Positions 41,114-52,553 of a stretch of 64,000 nucleotides of DNA are shown in pieces (position 1 is the first letter of the stretch; the number at the start of each line of letters is the position of its first letter). The translations under genes and the position numbers were made by a program. Under the pieces are notes generated by a model. That model made no database searches and had not been told where the DNA came from. It saw nothing but the letters and a program-made list of their open reading frames with translations. Origin of the DNA: Rhizomys pruinosus (lineage: Eukaryota > Chordata > Mammalia > Rodentia > Spalacidae). The stretch lies in contig VZQC01009559.1 in NCBI GenBank assembly GCA_009823505.1, forward strand, positions 93,521 to 157,520, given 5' to 3'.

Positions 41114-41530
41114 GTTCTCCCTTTTGTCTAGGATGGAGACTTTGGTATGGTCAGCAAAGTAGGTTTTTAACTCATTGCCCTTCATTCCCCCATTTCTCTT
41201 GTTACTTGAGAGGCCAATCTTTACAAGAGGCCTCCGTCTGTTGGTCAGTTGCTCCATTGCTTTTGGACCTGTGGTGACAAAGCACATCACGGCATGTGCT
41301 TGTGGCTGAGGAAACTGATCACCTCATGGCAGCAAGGAAGGAAAGAGAGAGACAAGAAAAGGCAGGTCCCACGGAACTCTTCAAGGGCACACTCCCTATA
41401 ACCAATTTACCCCCATTAGGCTCCAACTCTGAAAGGTTCTATCATCTTCTGATGGCAACTCTAGATAGGAACCCTTTTAACACAATGAGCCTTTGGAAGA
41501 CATTCAGAACCTCAGTTACAACACAAAGGT

Positions 41531-42716
41531 GTTAGCTAATGTGTTAATAAGATCCAAAAGTCTCCAGACTATCCTTTTGTGTTTATGCAGATTGTCTAAA
41601 TCCTATTGGTTCTAACTCCAGAAGAGTTTTTACTTCAGCAACTGTCTTTGGTATTAACTCCCACTCAATCTATTCTTTATGCTACTCAAGATCTTCTGAA
41701 ATGAATTTTTTTGCTTTGTCTTCTCTCTGCTTAAGAAAGTTAAATGCTGCCTTCTCATCCATGCAGAATGCCCATGGCCAGGCTTGTTCCTGTCCTACCT
41801 TGAACTCTGGTCTCTGCTGCCTTCAGATATGTACAGCTCTTTGAGCATTGCAAGCCACTCCACGTCACTATGAATTTGTCCTCGTTCTTTGCTCTGCCTG
41901 GATGGCCACTTCCTGTTTTCTCTTGCTTGTATGCTGGATACTTTCAAGCCTCTGGAAAATATCAGCTCTTCTCAGAGTCTTTCCTTCCTGGACCTTCCTT
42001 TCACAGCAGGTCCACTCTCTATCTTCTTCCAGGTAGGAGTTATTTTTCTCTCTCAGTGTTTTTATAGTCTTCAAATGCATCATCTATACCTGAAACACAA
42101 TAACTGTTACTGTGTAAATATTCCACCTAATTATTTCAACAGTAAAGAACACGCTATCTTCCTCCTTATGTTTCTTGCATTCAGGGCAAAGCCTGATTTT
42201 ATGCACCATTTCATTAAATACGAATGGATAAATCGAAACAAGAATGGAATTTGAACATCAACCATGCAAAAATCACTTCTTGATTTTAAATTTTGAAGCT
42301 GTGCTTGAATACTTCCCGAGGTAGGGATGGAAGTGAAGAGACATACGTGAATATTGGAGACCATCTCAGGGAGGGTCTTTCATTCTATTGTTTGTATTGT
42401 TTGCAGCTGTTTCTGATGCTATTATCTCTCTTGGTTCTTGGAAATAAAATCATCAGATACTTGATATGGTGTAAATGCTCACATATGTCTTTTGATAAAA
42501 CATCTAATTTTGGTTGGACAGGAAACCAGAAAGCCTAGATAAACATACACAAGCAGAAATGAGAATTAATTTGCAAGCACAGTGGCTCAGAATACAGTAA
42601 TTATTTTGTGTTGTCTTTTCAAACTCAGTGAACTCAGACACTTACATGATCTCAAAATATTGCAGCAAATGGACTAAAGCACAGTTCTAGCATGTGAAAG
42701 ATGTGTCATATATACA
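41531..42716. other. No recognised gene
   Basis: Unique-looking DNA. Overlapping frames of 60-120 codons on both strands around 41850-42250 have no recognisable domain. The text at 41660-41900 is compositionally mixed and could be an old repeat. Confidence 0.45.
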
Positions 42717-42896
42717 TAGTAAATTTGTTTATTTTTATTTTATGTGTCTGACTGTTTGCTTGTGAGTGTGTAAGTATACCCTGTGGAACCGTAGTTATAC
42801 ATAGAGCCTGGGTGCCATGTGGGTGCTGGGATCTGAATGTGGGTTCACTTCAAGAGCAGCCAGTGCTCTTGATCATTGAGCCATCTGCCTAGCTCC
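42717..42896 (-). repeat. B2/B3-family SINE, diverged
   Basis: The minus-strand head at the right (ggagctaggcagatggctca) is followed by 'cactggctgctcttgaagtg'. The body is shortened, with the AT tail on the left. Confidence 0.8.
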
Positions 42897-43254
42897 AAAA
42901 GATAGATTTTATACACATACATTTTGATTAATCTGTTCATTAGTTGTACCTACATTTTTTGAGTACCTTCTGTTGAGCTCCACATAAGATGCTTTAAGTT
43001 CAAGAAGGAGGATGGAAGGATGGCTCTTTGATTAATCCACACAAAGTCTTCCACTTTGTAGAACTTTTTGAATCCATTTTTTACCTTGGCAAATCTTGCT
43101 CCATGTGAACTGGCCAGTAACCCCAACCCACACTGAACATCTTGGCTTTTTTGATTGTCTTTACAGCAGTTCTCTGCTAATTTCTCTAGGATAAAATGTA
43201 CACCACAACTTAGCATCTCATCGAAAGCTTTTCTCTCTTGTAACCCTCAACTCA
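42897..43254. other. No recognised feature
   Basis: Contains an 88-codon minus-strand frame (42950-43216) without a recognisable domain. Probably fortuitous. Confidence 0.45.
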
Positions 43255-43516
43255 TCTCTTCAAACTTAGTTTAAGAGTCAGTTCCTTAGGGAAGCTTTCT
43301 CTGATGCTATGTCCAGATCACATCTCCACATTATTGTGTGTGTCACAAGCTTCCTTGCAATCAGGATAATGTGCATCCTTGCTTGTGATATTCCTTCTGG
43401 AATATAAGGTATACAGTGAGAGAGTCTGCATATATTTTTCCCCTTTCTGGGCCTCCAGATTCTAGTACCCAGCTGGCCTATAGTTATCTTTAATAAACAT
43501 TTCTTGAAAGGATAAA
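43255..43516 (+). repeat. LINE-2 3' end relic
   Basis: 'gttccttagggaagctttct', 'ctgatgctatgtccagatca', 'ggaatataaggtatacag' and the end 'ctttaataaacatttcttga' follow the L2 3'-end pattern. Confidence 0.65.
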
Positions 43517-44984
43517 TAAATTAATATTGGCTGGACTGATAGACTGGATTTCTAGTTTGGACTGCTTCTCCCTTGCCATCTCATGGCTGTGCTCTGTCGT
43601 TTTTTTTTTTTTTTCACATAGAAAATGTTTAGTGGTACAAAGATTCCAAGAGAGATGGGAGATTCTTTACCTGAAGAGCTGGACTTTGTCTATGAACTCC
43701 CACAGTGCCTCTTGAAGCCCTGCATAATGTGCTTACCAGCTCCTTGGTCCTTCCAGGTGGAAGGACTGGAGAGGAGAGGGGACTGGTCATTTCTCTCCAG
43801 CCAATCTAATCTTAGAAGAATAAGGAGGACTAGCTTGTGGTATAATGATAGAAATGTTTCTCCACACATGAATGATAGTATCAAGTTGCTCATTTACGGT
43901 GAAAGCCGGATTTTTAAAATAGTGAATCTAACAAAGGCAGCAAGACTCAGAAGCAGAGACCAAAACACGTAGCAATTTATTTTCAAAAAATGTCCTACAA
44001 ACTGATCTCATAGTTAGAACTTAAAAGGCCTTAGATACAATCATGTTCTGTAGAGGCCTGAAATTGACTCTGGCATGGAACAGATCCTAAGCAATATTAC
44101 CCAGGGCAGAAGAGAGGCAGGGCATCCATCATAATGTCATGTTCTGTCCTGCTCTCAAATTACAAAGTCGGATCTTGGTACAGAGCTGAGGGATGGTGTT
44201 GTGATTCTGCCTGTGTGCTCCACACAGGCTAAGAGCATCTTCTGGTCAATATACCCTTCCCACTTGCATTCAGAGACCACTCCCTCATCTCAATTATCTT
44301 GGCATCCTCATTACTAGAGACTGCCTGTGAAGAATCGAATCTCTTTGTCTTATTTCTCCAATATCAAGCTGATTGTAAATAAAAGGCAGCTCTAAAATCC
44401 CTAAAATTTCTGTTTTTCTCCATTCTGAAAATTCTGTTTAGAAGAAGTAGATTGTTCCATCAAGCCAACCGCAGAACCGATCATCTCTTTACTCTGCATA
44501 GCAGTGCAAACCCAATGTCTCTGGATTTCAGAAGAAGCCTGTCTTACATTACTTTCCAGTGAAATTGCTTCTATGATTCTGATCAAAGTCAGAAATATAG
44601 CCATTTCTGTAACCCGTTCTCTTCCATTCCCTGAAATTCCACATGTCCAGGTAGATTACTTTTTAAAGATAGGAAATATATATATATATCTTTTGTTTTA
44701 TTCAAACCCATGGCATCAGTTTTTCCTGTAAATCCTTGGGCCTCATTTCAGACCTAGACTCATTCCAGAATCCTAAACTCTGGGAGAGGGGCCCTCCAAT
44801 CTGTGAAGAGGAGATTATGTAGGTAACACTAGCAGAAGTTAACCATGGTGTTGATTGTGAGTATAAACAAGCTTCTTCATCAAACTAACAACTGGGAAAG
44901 GTTAACTATGGTCTTACTTTCTCAAAGAGAAAGCAAATAACAGTGTAAAGTAGCATCATTTATATGTGAACAATAAATGGACTA
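43517..44984. other. No recognised gene
   Basis: Unique-looking DNA with a T-run at 43600-43614. A 115-codon plus-strand frame at 43625-43972 has no recognisable domain and no splice evidence. Confidence 0.45.
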
Positions 44985-45100
44985 ACAATATATTATTTTA
45001 TTAAATGGGTTGTTATGTATAAAAGTACTTAGAATAGTACTTGGCTCATAATGAGTTCTGTGTAGATGTTAGCTAGTATGAAAATTATGATTATTTGGTT
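44985..45100 (+). repeat. MIR 3'-end relic
   Basis: 'gtatttaaaagtac'-type text is seen as 'agtacttagaatagtacttg', then 'gctcataatgagttctgtgt' and 'gttagctagtatg', matching the MIR 3' region. Confidence 0.6.
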
Positions 45101-45918
45101 CCAAACATTATCTATTCATTAAATATAGTCACCTATTTTCTTTCAGAGACCCATTAGAAGATTTACAAGCAGACAACAAAATGTTAGAAAATTCAAGAGA
45201 TTTAAAAAATCACATTAATAAAAAGAAGTGATGTTTCAACACATGTAATAGAATTCCTCATAACCAAGTTTTCTAATTTTAACTATTCCAGCCAGTTTGT
45301 AATGCTATGTACACTTTTCTCAGGTTCATGAGATTTATTAACTATTTATCTAGACTTTTATTTTTTTCTTTATGGCTTAGAAAATCCTCCCCTAGAGTCC
45401 TCTTTTTTTCTGTCTGGAACTCTAGGGTACAGGTTGGTACCTGTAGGATACAGTGCAAGAGGCCAGAGCCCAAGATTACCTGGAGTTCTCTATACATGAA
45501 ACCGACCTGTGACCCATGTAGTACTGACAGACTTTTGTCAGCATAAGTTAGTCTTCTATTAGAGTAAGTCAGAGAGAATTTGAGTCTCTCAAGTAAAATA
45601 TAATTTAATTGAAATCTGAATATGCCAAATCCTATAGCACATAATACTTACAGTATTAATTTAAAAAGTAAGCCAATGGTTTGTTTTAAAGTTTCCTTTA
45701 CACCTGGTTTTGCAGTAAGGGTCAAAGACAGTTGCATAAAAACATAGGTAAATAAGCAGTTTGATTTGTCTGAGCATCATGGACATCCAAGTGATATATA
45801 AGATGTGGAAATAGCCACTTCCTCTGTGTCAGAATAAAAGTAGTGTTCCAATAGGGGTGGTGATTAAATAAATGCTTGTAAGGGAGGCACACTCAAATGT
45901 ACTGAACGTTTGTATAGA
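45101..45918. other. No recognised feature
   Basis: AT-rich unique-looking DNA. No supportable gene. Confidence 0.5.
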
Positions 45919-46020
45919 TTGGTTTATACAGTGGCATAGAGTTACGAAGATTCAATAAAATGCCTGAGTTATAAAAGGCCTAGCACCTAGGCAATGTTAA
46001 CTACTATTGTTATTTTATAT
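45919..46020 (+). repeat. MIR 3'-end relic
   Basis: 'aaggcctagcacctaggcaa' followed by 'tgttaactactattgttatt' fits the MIR 3' end. Confidence 0.6.
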
Positions 46021-48134
46021 GGACCAGAAATGAAGAGGAGAAGGATAGATTAGAAACCCGAGTTAGAGACCCTGGCTGAGTGAAGAGACTGCCCTTCATG
46101 CCAGAGTAACATCGCAAGATGAAGCTTATGGGCCAGTATAGAAGGAGAAAGAGAGAAAGCGAAAGTGGGTCTCTCCACATGCGGACACTTGCATAACATT
46201 TCCTTTCCGAGTTCTTGAATTCCAAGGAGACAGCTGAGTGTATGTTTGGGAAGAAGATCATGAATTAAAGTTTTTCCCAATGGAGAAGCTCACTGAAACT
46301 TTGAAGTGTTTATTAAAGAGTTGATAATGAGGAGAAAACTTTTTGAAAATCATATTAAAAAGTATCTCTCGAACTGCTTCGATAATTTAACCTTGGAATC
46401 ACAAGACTCTACCGGAATAGAAGAACTCATTGCCTTTCCTCCATTGTCCTTGGTGGCTAGCACACCTGCTGACGGCTCGCATGGCCTCTTTTTAGGAGTT
46501 GGAGGTGGACTGAGACTCTTTGTAACCAATCGAATAATTAACTGAGCTTGGAATTTGTAATTCTGATATCAAATATTTCATAATGACATCAATTTAACTT
46601 AATATTGCTCTTATCTCTTGACAAAAATGAGGTTTAATATGTTTTTCTTCTACAGGGGTGAAATAAGGAAAGACTTTATTATACAAGATAATTAAAATTC
46701 TTCCTGAGGTTAAAAGTGATTTAAAAAGAATCACAACATAAGATAATTAGGCCTTATTAGACACTTTATCTGCCTCACTGAAGTCACTTTGCCAAGATGA
46801 TAAAATGCGCCTTTGTCTTTTTTTTTTTTAGAAAACTGGATACCAAATTTGGAGGAGAAAAAATGATCTTTTCTCCTGCTCTCAGACACAGCGCATGACT
46901 CTGTGAATGGATTTGTGGAAATAATTTAATGACAGGGTTACAGTTTCCAAAAGCCAGACCTTTATAGAACATGATGGTTTTCAACTACTTATTCATTTTT
47001 TTTTTCTAGTGGAATTATGTCTTACCCTTTACTTTTAGTTGGTTAATATAAAATGATATGAATTTGTGTTTTCTGATTTTTTTCCCCTTAATGGGCAGAA
47101 TAATAACAGATTAGTTTGGGGATATTTAACAAAATCCTTTTGTTACTTGACAGAGTCATTTATGCTTTCTTGTGCCATAACAGGTATGGAAAATCATATT
47201 GGTGTTTGTATTTTTAATGTCTAATGAACATATAATATGGGTTATTACATTAACCGTGAAGTAGTGGATGGTGGTGGTGGATTTTTTTTTTTTTTTTAGA
47301 AAGAGTGGTTCAGGCATTCAAAGCACATGGTTTTTTTTATAAGGAGGCAGGTACCCTAGGAACATGGAGTTTTGCCAGAATTCTAAGCTGTATCCCACCA
47401 TGAGGTCTGGCATTGCTTTTCTATTCTGCTTTCGGGCCTGATGATGGTGATGCTGAGACAGCCCCCCTCTGTTAATGTCTCTCTGGGTTTCCAGTGGAGT
47501 TTGAACAATGTCCCATGCAACCAACAAAAGTGAATCAAGTAGTACTTGTTTGTGCCCATGAATTTGTATCCAACTTATTTTTATCTATTGACCAGTGGAT
47601 AATAAGCAATTGTTATACTCAGCCTTTAAGAAAACATTTCAGCTTTATTGACAATGACTTGCAACCTAGGTTTATCAAATTGTTTTTTCCTTTTGGAAAA
47701 AAAAAACAACATTCTTCAGGGAAAAGTCTTATGTATCAGTGCATCCAGAGTGAAGCAAAATACATAGATGTCTTTGATCAAAAGCCAGGAGCATAGAATT
47801 GTTAAATGTCTATTTTAAAGTGAAACGTCTAGGGGAGAAGTAGAGTGCTTCCAGGAAAAACACTCCTGTCATGCTTTCGCTTGGTCTATTGTAAGTGATA
47901 TAAAAGAAATGGTTGCCTTAAAGGGAATCTTAAGCAGTGAAATAAAAATAGAATTAAGCCAAAATTGTGAGCATCACTGGAGTTAACTCGAAGGGATCGA
48001 TCAAATAAGGTGCTTTGGCTGGAATGCATGACTGCTTCCTGGACCAGGAGAGGTTGCTCTATATTCCTCTCAGGGAAGCTGGTAAGTTCTATAAGGAAAC
48101 GTTCTGGGTTCTGGGATGCAAAGGTGCTAACAAA
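46021..48134. other. No recognised gene
   Basis: The longest block here without a recognisable young transposon besides 15.4-17.4 kb. It is AT-rich with T-runs at 46819-46829 and 47282-47296. A 100-codon plus-strand frame (47494-47796) and shorter minus-strand frames have no recognisable domain. Conserved non-coding elements could be present but cannot be judged from one genome. Confidence 0.45.
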
Positions 48135-48145
48135 GAAGTGCACAG

Positions 48146-48299
48146 GGCCGGGCGTGGTGCATGACTTTAATCCCAGCACTTGGGAGGCAGAGTCAGGAGG
48201 ATCTCTGTGAGTTCAAGGCCAGCCTGGTCTACATAGCAAGCTCTAGGCCAGCTGGGACTAAAGGGAGACCCTGTCTCAAAAAAGAGCAAAAAAAAAAAA
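48146..48299 (+). mobile_element. B1 SINE with 10-bp TSD
   Basis: Plus-strand B1 (ggccgggcgtggtgcatgac to the A-run). It is bounded by aagtgcacag at 48136-48145 and 48300-48309. Two bases are missing in 'gtggtggtgc', a private change. Confidence 0.96.
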
Positions 48300-48665
48300 A
48301 AGTGCACAGATATGAAGCTACACCTTGACAAGTGATCACCATACAGCATGTGTATATTGAGTCACTGCCCACAGTCATTGCTTCACCAATCTAAAAATTA
48401 GTTAATTCATTTCTTTTGCACATATATAAGCATCATTTGAATAGTTTGGTTTCTTTCTTTCTAATCTTTTTAGCTTTTATATGTGTGTTTGTGTATGTGT
48501 ATGCATGTTCAAATGTATGTGAGAACATGTGTGGGTACATGTGTATGTGTGCGCATGTTCACATGTACGTGGGTACATATGTGCCTAGAAGCCAGAAGAC
48601 AACTTCTCCTGTCATCCTCAGGAAAACTATCACTTCCTTTGAGACAGGCTCTCTCATTGGTTGAA

Positions 48666-49136
48666 GTGTGTGCTGGGTAGATTTAGTTGTCAACTTGACA
48701 CACCTGTGTTGAGAGAGCTTCCATTGGACTGGCCTGTGGCCATGTCTGTGGGGTATTTTCTTGATTGTTGAGTGATGTGGGAGGGCCCAGGCCATTGTGA
48801 GTGGTGCCACCCCTGGGCATGTTGTTCTGTATTGTATAAGAAAGTAGGCTGAGCATGGCAGCAAGCCAGTAAGAAGCATTTCTTCCTGGCCTGTGCTTCA
48901 GCTCCTGTCTCCAGGTTTCTACCTTTGGCTCCCTCAGTGATGAACTATGATCAGATTCTTTTTTTTTTTTTTTTTTTATAGTCCCAGCTGGCTTGGAACT
49001 CACTATGTAGACCAGGCTGGCCTTGAACTCACAGAGATCTTCCTCCCTCTGCCTTCTGAGTGCTGGGATTAAAAGCATGCACTGTCTCAGTCAGAGTGTT
49101 TCGGTACAGCAATTGAAAGGAAACTAGAACAAAGCT
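48666..49136 (-). mobile_element. URR1-like hAT transposon, itself split by a B1
   Basis: Starts 'gtgctgggtagatttagttg' then 'tcaacttgacacacctgtgt', 'gttgagtgatgtgggagggc', 'ggctgagcatggcagcaagc', and 'cctggcctgtgcttcagctc'. After the B1 (48958-49085) it ends 'gtttcggtacagcaattgaa' / 'aggaaactagaac'. Reverse-complement counterpart of 6905-7312. Confidence 0.78.
48958..49085 (-). mobile_element. B1 SINE, innermost of the nest
   Basis: The T-run at 48959-48977, then 'gtcccagctggcttggaact' and 'tgctgggattaaaagcatgc'. The first part of the 7SL-like unit is shortened. Confidence 0.9.
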
Positions 49137-49322
49137 CACCAGTTAGACTAGACTGGCTGTCCAGTGAGCCGCAGGTATCCTGTGGTTTCTGTCTCTCCAG
49201 CCCTGGTATTATAAGGACTCCCCACCACACTCTGCATTTTCATGTGGATTCTGGATGTCAAACTTAGATCTTCATGCTTTCAAGGCCAGTACTTTAACAA
49301 TGAGCCAGTACCTCAGCTTTTC

Positions 49323-49844
49323 TTCCTAATTTTGTAGGATCTTTATCTTATTGCACTCGCTGTGACTTCCAGTGCAGTGTTGAATAGATGCGATGATGGG
49401 GTCCCCATCCATTCTTGATGTAAAAAGTGTTTATTTTAATGTCTTACCATTAAATAAAATACTTGATTTTTCTGGTTGTTTGCTTACATTTATCTTGACA
49501 TGGAGTTGATTTTTATCAGATGTCTCTTTGTCCTCTCTGTAGAGCATCATATTATTCAATAAATATGCTAAATTACTTTGATTGATTCTCTGATGTTAAA
49601 ACAACTTTGAATTTCTAGGGCAAATCAGAGGTGGTTTTATTATGTGATTTTTATGCATAGCTGGATTCAATTTTCTAATATGTTATCTCAGATATTTGAA
49701 TCTCTCTGCTTGTGAGTGAGATTGGACCACTATTTTCCTTTGTTGAGTTTTGGATAAAGGTCATTTTGACCTCACAGAATTATCTGAGAAAGTATCTTCT
49801 TATCTCTGCAAGATTTCTTAACATTTGGAGTGAAAAGAAAAGAA
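49323..49844. other. Probable old L1-derived sequence, unassigned
   Basis: Text such as 'gtgcagtgttgaatagatgc', 'gatggggtccccatccattc' and 'tgtctctttgtcctctctgt' resembles the reverse of old L1 ORF2, but it is too diverged for a firm call. Confidence 0.4.
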
Positions 49845-50086
49845 ATAATTAGAGGGAACAACAACAACAAAAAGACTTGCTCAAAGAACTTACCCGAACA
49901 GTAAACTTCTGCATCAAAAAAGTTAAAAAAAAAAACTTGAGAAAAAGATACAAGAGAGGACTTAATATGTGTGGCAGAATGCATGAGTACAGGGTGGGGC
50001 ATGGATTGGGGGAAGGGCATATACTTGATTAAGAAATATTGTATGAAATGCACAAAAGCTGAATAAAAAGTTAAAAAAAGATTTCT
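49845..50086 (+). repeat. L1 3' end fragment
   Basis: 'gagggaacaacaacaacaaa', 'ctcaaagaacttacccgaac', 'gagaaaaagatacaagagag', 'gtacagggtggggcatgg' and 'gtatgaaatgcacaaaagct' with an A-rich end match the 3' UTR and tail of the L1s in this window. Confidence 0.75.
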
Positions 50087-50159
50087 TGAAAGAATAATTT
50101 CTTTTTTAAATATTTAGAACAGTCACTGGTGAACCCATCTAGACTTGAGTTACTGTATT

Positions 50160-50545
50160 AGTTCTTTAAAATTTGTTATTTTTGAGAATTCCATACATGA
50201 GTATTGTCTCTGCATTATTCCTCTCTCTTGCAGCTGCCCACCAACTCCTCCCTTGACCCTCTTAATTTTTTGTCACTTATTTGATGATGATGATTATTAT
50301 ACATACACATATATTTATAGGTACACACATGTATGATGCACTGAGTCCATTTAATGGTGTTCATGCATACCTGTATTTAGGGCGACCCCCTTGGGATTAG
50401 ATAAGCTTTCAGGGAGCTGGTACCTGGAGAAAACTGATTCTCCTTCCCTCAGCATTCAGTGGTAGCCTGAAACTCTTCATCTGAGGTGGGACCCTGTGAA
50501 AATCCTGCCTCATCCCATCCGTCTTGCATGTCAACTGATTTTATC
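50160..50545 (-). repeat. Probable old L1 (Lx-type) 3'-end fragment
   Basis: 'ttgagaattccatacatgag', 'ctgcccaccaactcctccct', 'aaaactgattctccttccct', 'cagcattcagtggtagcctg' parallel the block at 29425-29775. Contains a small TATA/ACAC-rich patch at 50300-50330. Confidence 0.5.
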
Positions 50546-50559
50546 AAGCAGACGCATTT

Positions 50560-50832
50560 GCTTTTGCCCAGTTGTAATTCCATTGCTCAGAAGGCAGAAA
50601 CAGGGGAATCCCAGGAATGAAACCGACTAGCTGTGTGTGCGAGCTTGGGCCAAACTGAGAAACCCTGTTTCAGTGAATTAGGTGGAGAGTGACTGTGGAA
50701 GAAGACTTCTGATGTCAATTTCACATCTCCATATGCATGCACATTCATGTGCATATGCACTGACACACATGTGTACCCTGTACACATGTGACTATGCAAT
50801 ATACACATGCATGTACACCAGATGCCTATACA
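50560..50832 (+). repeat. B4/RSINE1-type SINE, 3' part
   Basis: 'ctcagaaggcagaaacaggg', 'gagcttgggccaaactgaga', 'aaccctgtttcagtgaatta', 'ggtggagagtgactgtggaa' and a CA/TG-rich end fit the B1-like half and 3' end of RSINE1. Its tRNA-like head is missing. Confidence 0.7.
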
Positions 50833-50982
50833 CATGGGAGAAAGAAAAAAGGGTAGACTTATACAAGAAATTGACGGTTTCTTCCTTATAGAAAGCTCAG
50901 CTTCAGACTTGGTGGGGCCACATTGCTGCTCCCTTTCCTTTCTCTCATTTATTTTAACCCCTTTGTTGTTCTGGGTGTTCTC

Positions 50983-50986
<4 letters not shown>

Positions 50987-51034
<48 letters not shown>
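50987..51034 (+). repeat. (TC)n microsatellite
   Basis: About 24 TC units, uninterrupted. Confidence 0.97.
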
Positions 51035-51038
<4 letters not shown>

Positions 51039-51084
51039 TTTATGTTTCTCACTCTCCAGAAATCCTAGGGGAAGAAAATCAATT

Positions 51085-51825
51085 TATATTTATTTACATA
51101 GAATATTTTATCTAATGTGCAAAGAGAGGACCACCGGCCCTGCAGCAAGGTCTGGGCCCCATAAAGACTCCATTTTACAATTCCGGTTCCAGTCCTCCCA
51201 TTCAAGGGCCCGTGATCCCAGGCACGGAGTGAGCCATCACTGCAGTTCGTTATGCCTCTGGTGTCTGAACCGTGTGGGGGCTGTGGAGGCTTGCTGGCCG
51301 GCTCTGGTGGAGGCGTAAGGTGTAGGAGTGTAAGGTTGCTGTGTCTGTGAGGCAGAGGCAGGGGTGGGAGGGAATTCCCTTTCCATTCAATCACTGCCAT
51401 CTTGGCTTGATCCAGTTTGGGATCCGTAGCATTCTTGTGTAGTTTCCATTATGATCCTGGAACCGAGGGGCTAGTACTTTGAACAGCTTTGGGATCAAGT
51501 CCTTTTCTGTGAGCCAGAGCGAGACATGTGCTTGGCTTGTTCCTTGGTGTCTCCTAGCTTTCCACAGTTAATGAACTTCTCCGCATATCCACTCATCTCG
51601 TCCATGCGTGCCTATGACACCTAGATGCGCTCATAGCATACCAGGCAGGTCAGGAGGTTCCACAGCAGGTGGATGCAGGGCTCCGGACTGAGGCCCAGGC
51701 TTGGAAGACGCGACCTTGAGAGATGGCAGTATGAGAAACGGGGGTAGCAAGCTACAGCAGTTTGTTCCCACCGTCCCAGCATCTGTCAGAGGGCGGAAGT
51801 GGCCCCTTAGCCGACAGGGGGCAGA
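51085..51825 (-). pseudogene. MRPL17: MRPL17 processed pseudogene
   Basis: MRPL17 (bL17m) is a nuclear-encoded protein of the mitochondrial large ribosomal subunit. On the minus strand the intronless copy reads from near 51745 through diagnostic pieces: '[15 protein letters not shown]', '[18 protein letters not shown]', 'NGNYTRML', '[19 protein letters not shown]' and, after a frameshift, '[13 protein letters not shown]' ending at a TAA (51250-51252). The exons are joined without introns, as in an mRNA copy. The start codon is altered (ATA-like), an in-frame TAG follows 'ERI' near residue 42, and several indels shift the frame. A GC-rich leader extends to about 51825 and a short trailer runs to about 51085. 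No clear target duplication was found, so this is an old retrocopy. Confidence 0.93.
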
Positions 51826-51914
51826 GGCACATCTTCCTTCTCACTCATATTAACGTTACATGCGTTACTCATACTGAATGAAGCCAAAGAATTTGTAAGC
51901 ACCCACTTAGAATT

Positions 51915-52257
51915 ATCTTGCTTCCAGGATACCTGGAAGAGATTTCCCTATGTACATGGATCCCATTTTTCTATGACTTTGCTTTCTTTACTTTCAATGA
52001 CCTATAGTTAACTGTGGCAGGAAATATTAAATGGAAATCGCAGAACTAACAAATTCATGTTTTAAGTTTCCCACTGTTATGAACAGTGTGATGAAATCTC
52101 ATGTAGCCTGGCTCTGTCTTGGCTTAAGGGTAAATCACTGCTTTAAGCAGTGTATCCGAGCTCTGTGTTATCTTCCTGTTAGTCATTTGGTAGGCACCTT
52201 AGTTATTAGGTATCACTGTATTGTCATGCTTGTTTTCAAGTAACTTCTTTTTTGTGG

Positions 52258-52307
<50 letters not shown>

Positions 52308-52313
52308 CCCTTC

Positions 52314-52387
<74 letters not shown>

Positions 52388-52553
52388 AACTTAATATTCT
52401 CCAAACTCAAGAATAGTAATACAAATGAGATATCATAGCACAAGCATGAAAGAACAAATTGTATGACAATGTTTCAGAGCATGCAGGAAATACAGGATTT
52501 GGTATTATAGTTTCAGGCATCCATTGGGAGTCACAGAAAATAAGGATTACTGT
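51915..52553 (+). mobile_element. Tigger-like (TcMar) DNA transposon remnant
   Basis: 'atttccctatgtacatggat', 'caatgacctatagttaactg', 'atattaaatggaaatcgcag', 'gtgatgaaatctcatgtagc' and 'gcttgttttcaagtaac' follow the left part of a mammalian Tigger element. After a large pyrimidine tract, 'ttggtattatagtttcaggc', 'atccattgggagtcacagaa' and 'aataaggattactgta' give the right terminal region. No transposase code remains. Assigned from memory of the family pattern. Confidence 0.7.
52260..52386 (+). repeat. (TC)n-(TTTC)n compound microsatellite
   Basis: About 22 TC units (52260-52303) run into about 18 TTTC units (52313-52386) through a short C/T spacer. It lies inside the Tigger remnant. Confidence 0.98.

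Larger units (their letters stand above)
40312..41530 (+). repeat. Old interspersed repeat interrupted by L1 and LTR insertions
   Basis: The left piece (40312-40360) has 'gctttctattactataataa'. The right piece (about 41236-41530) has 'gctccattgcttttggacct', 'acctcatggcagcaaggaag', 'cttcaagggcacactcccta', 'aggttctatcatcttctgat' and 'gagcctttggaag'. Together they follow a known mammalian repeat pattern I cannot name securely. The block between them is later insertions. Confidence 0.45.
48575..49322 (-). repeat. B4/RSINE1-type SINE split by a URR1-like element
   Basis: The left part (48575-48664) reads 'gtgcctagaagccagaagac', 'aacttctcctgtcatcctca', 'ctttgagacaggctctctca'. The right part resumes at about 49137 with 'caccagttagactagactgg', 'ctgtccagtgagccgcaggt' and ends in a degraded tRNA-like head near 49320. 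The intervening 470 bp is a DNA transposon. TG-rich sequence at 48480-48560 precedes it. Confidence 0.7.
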
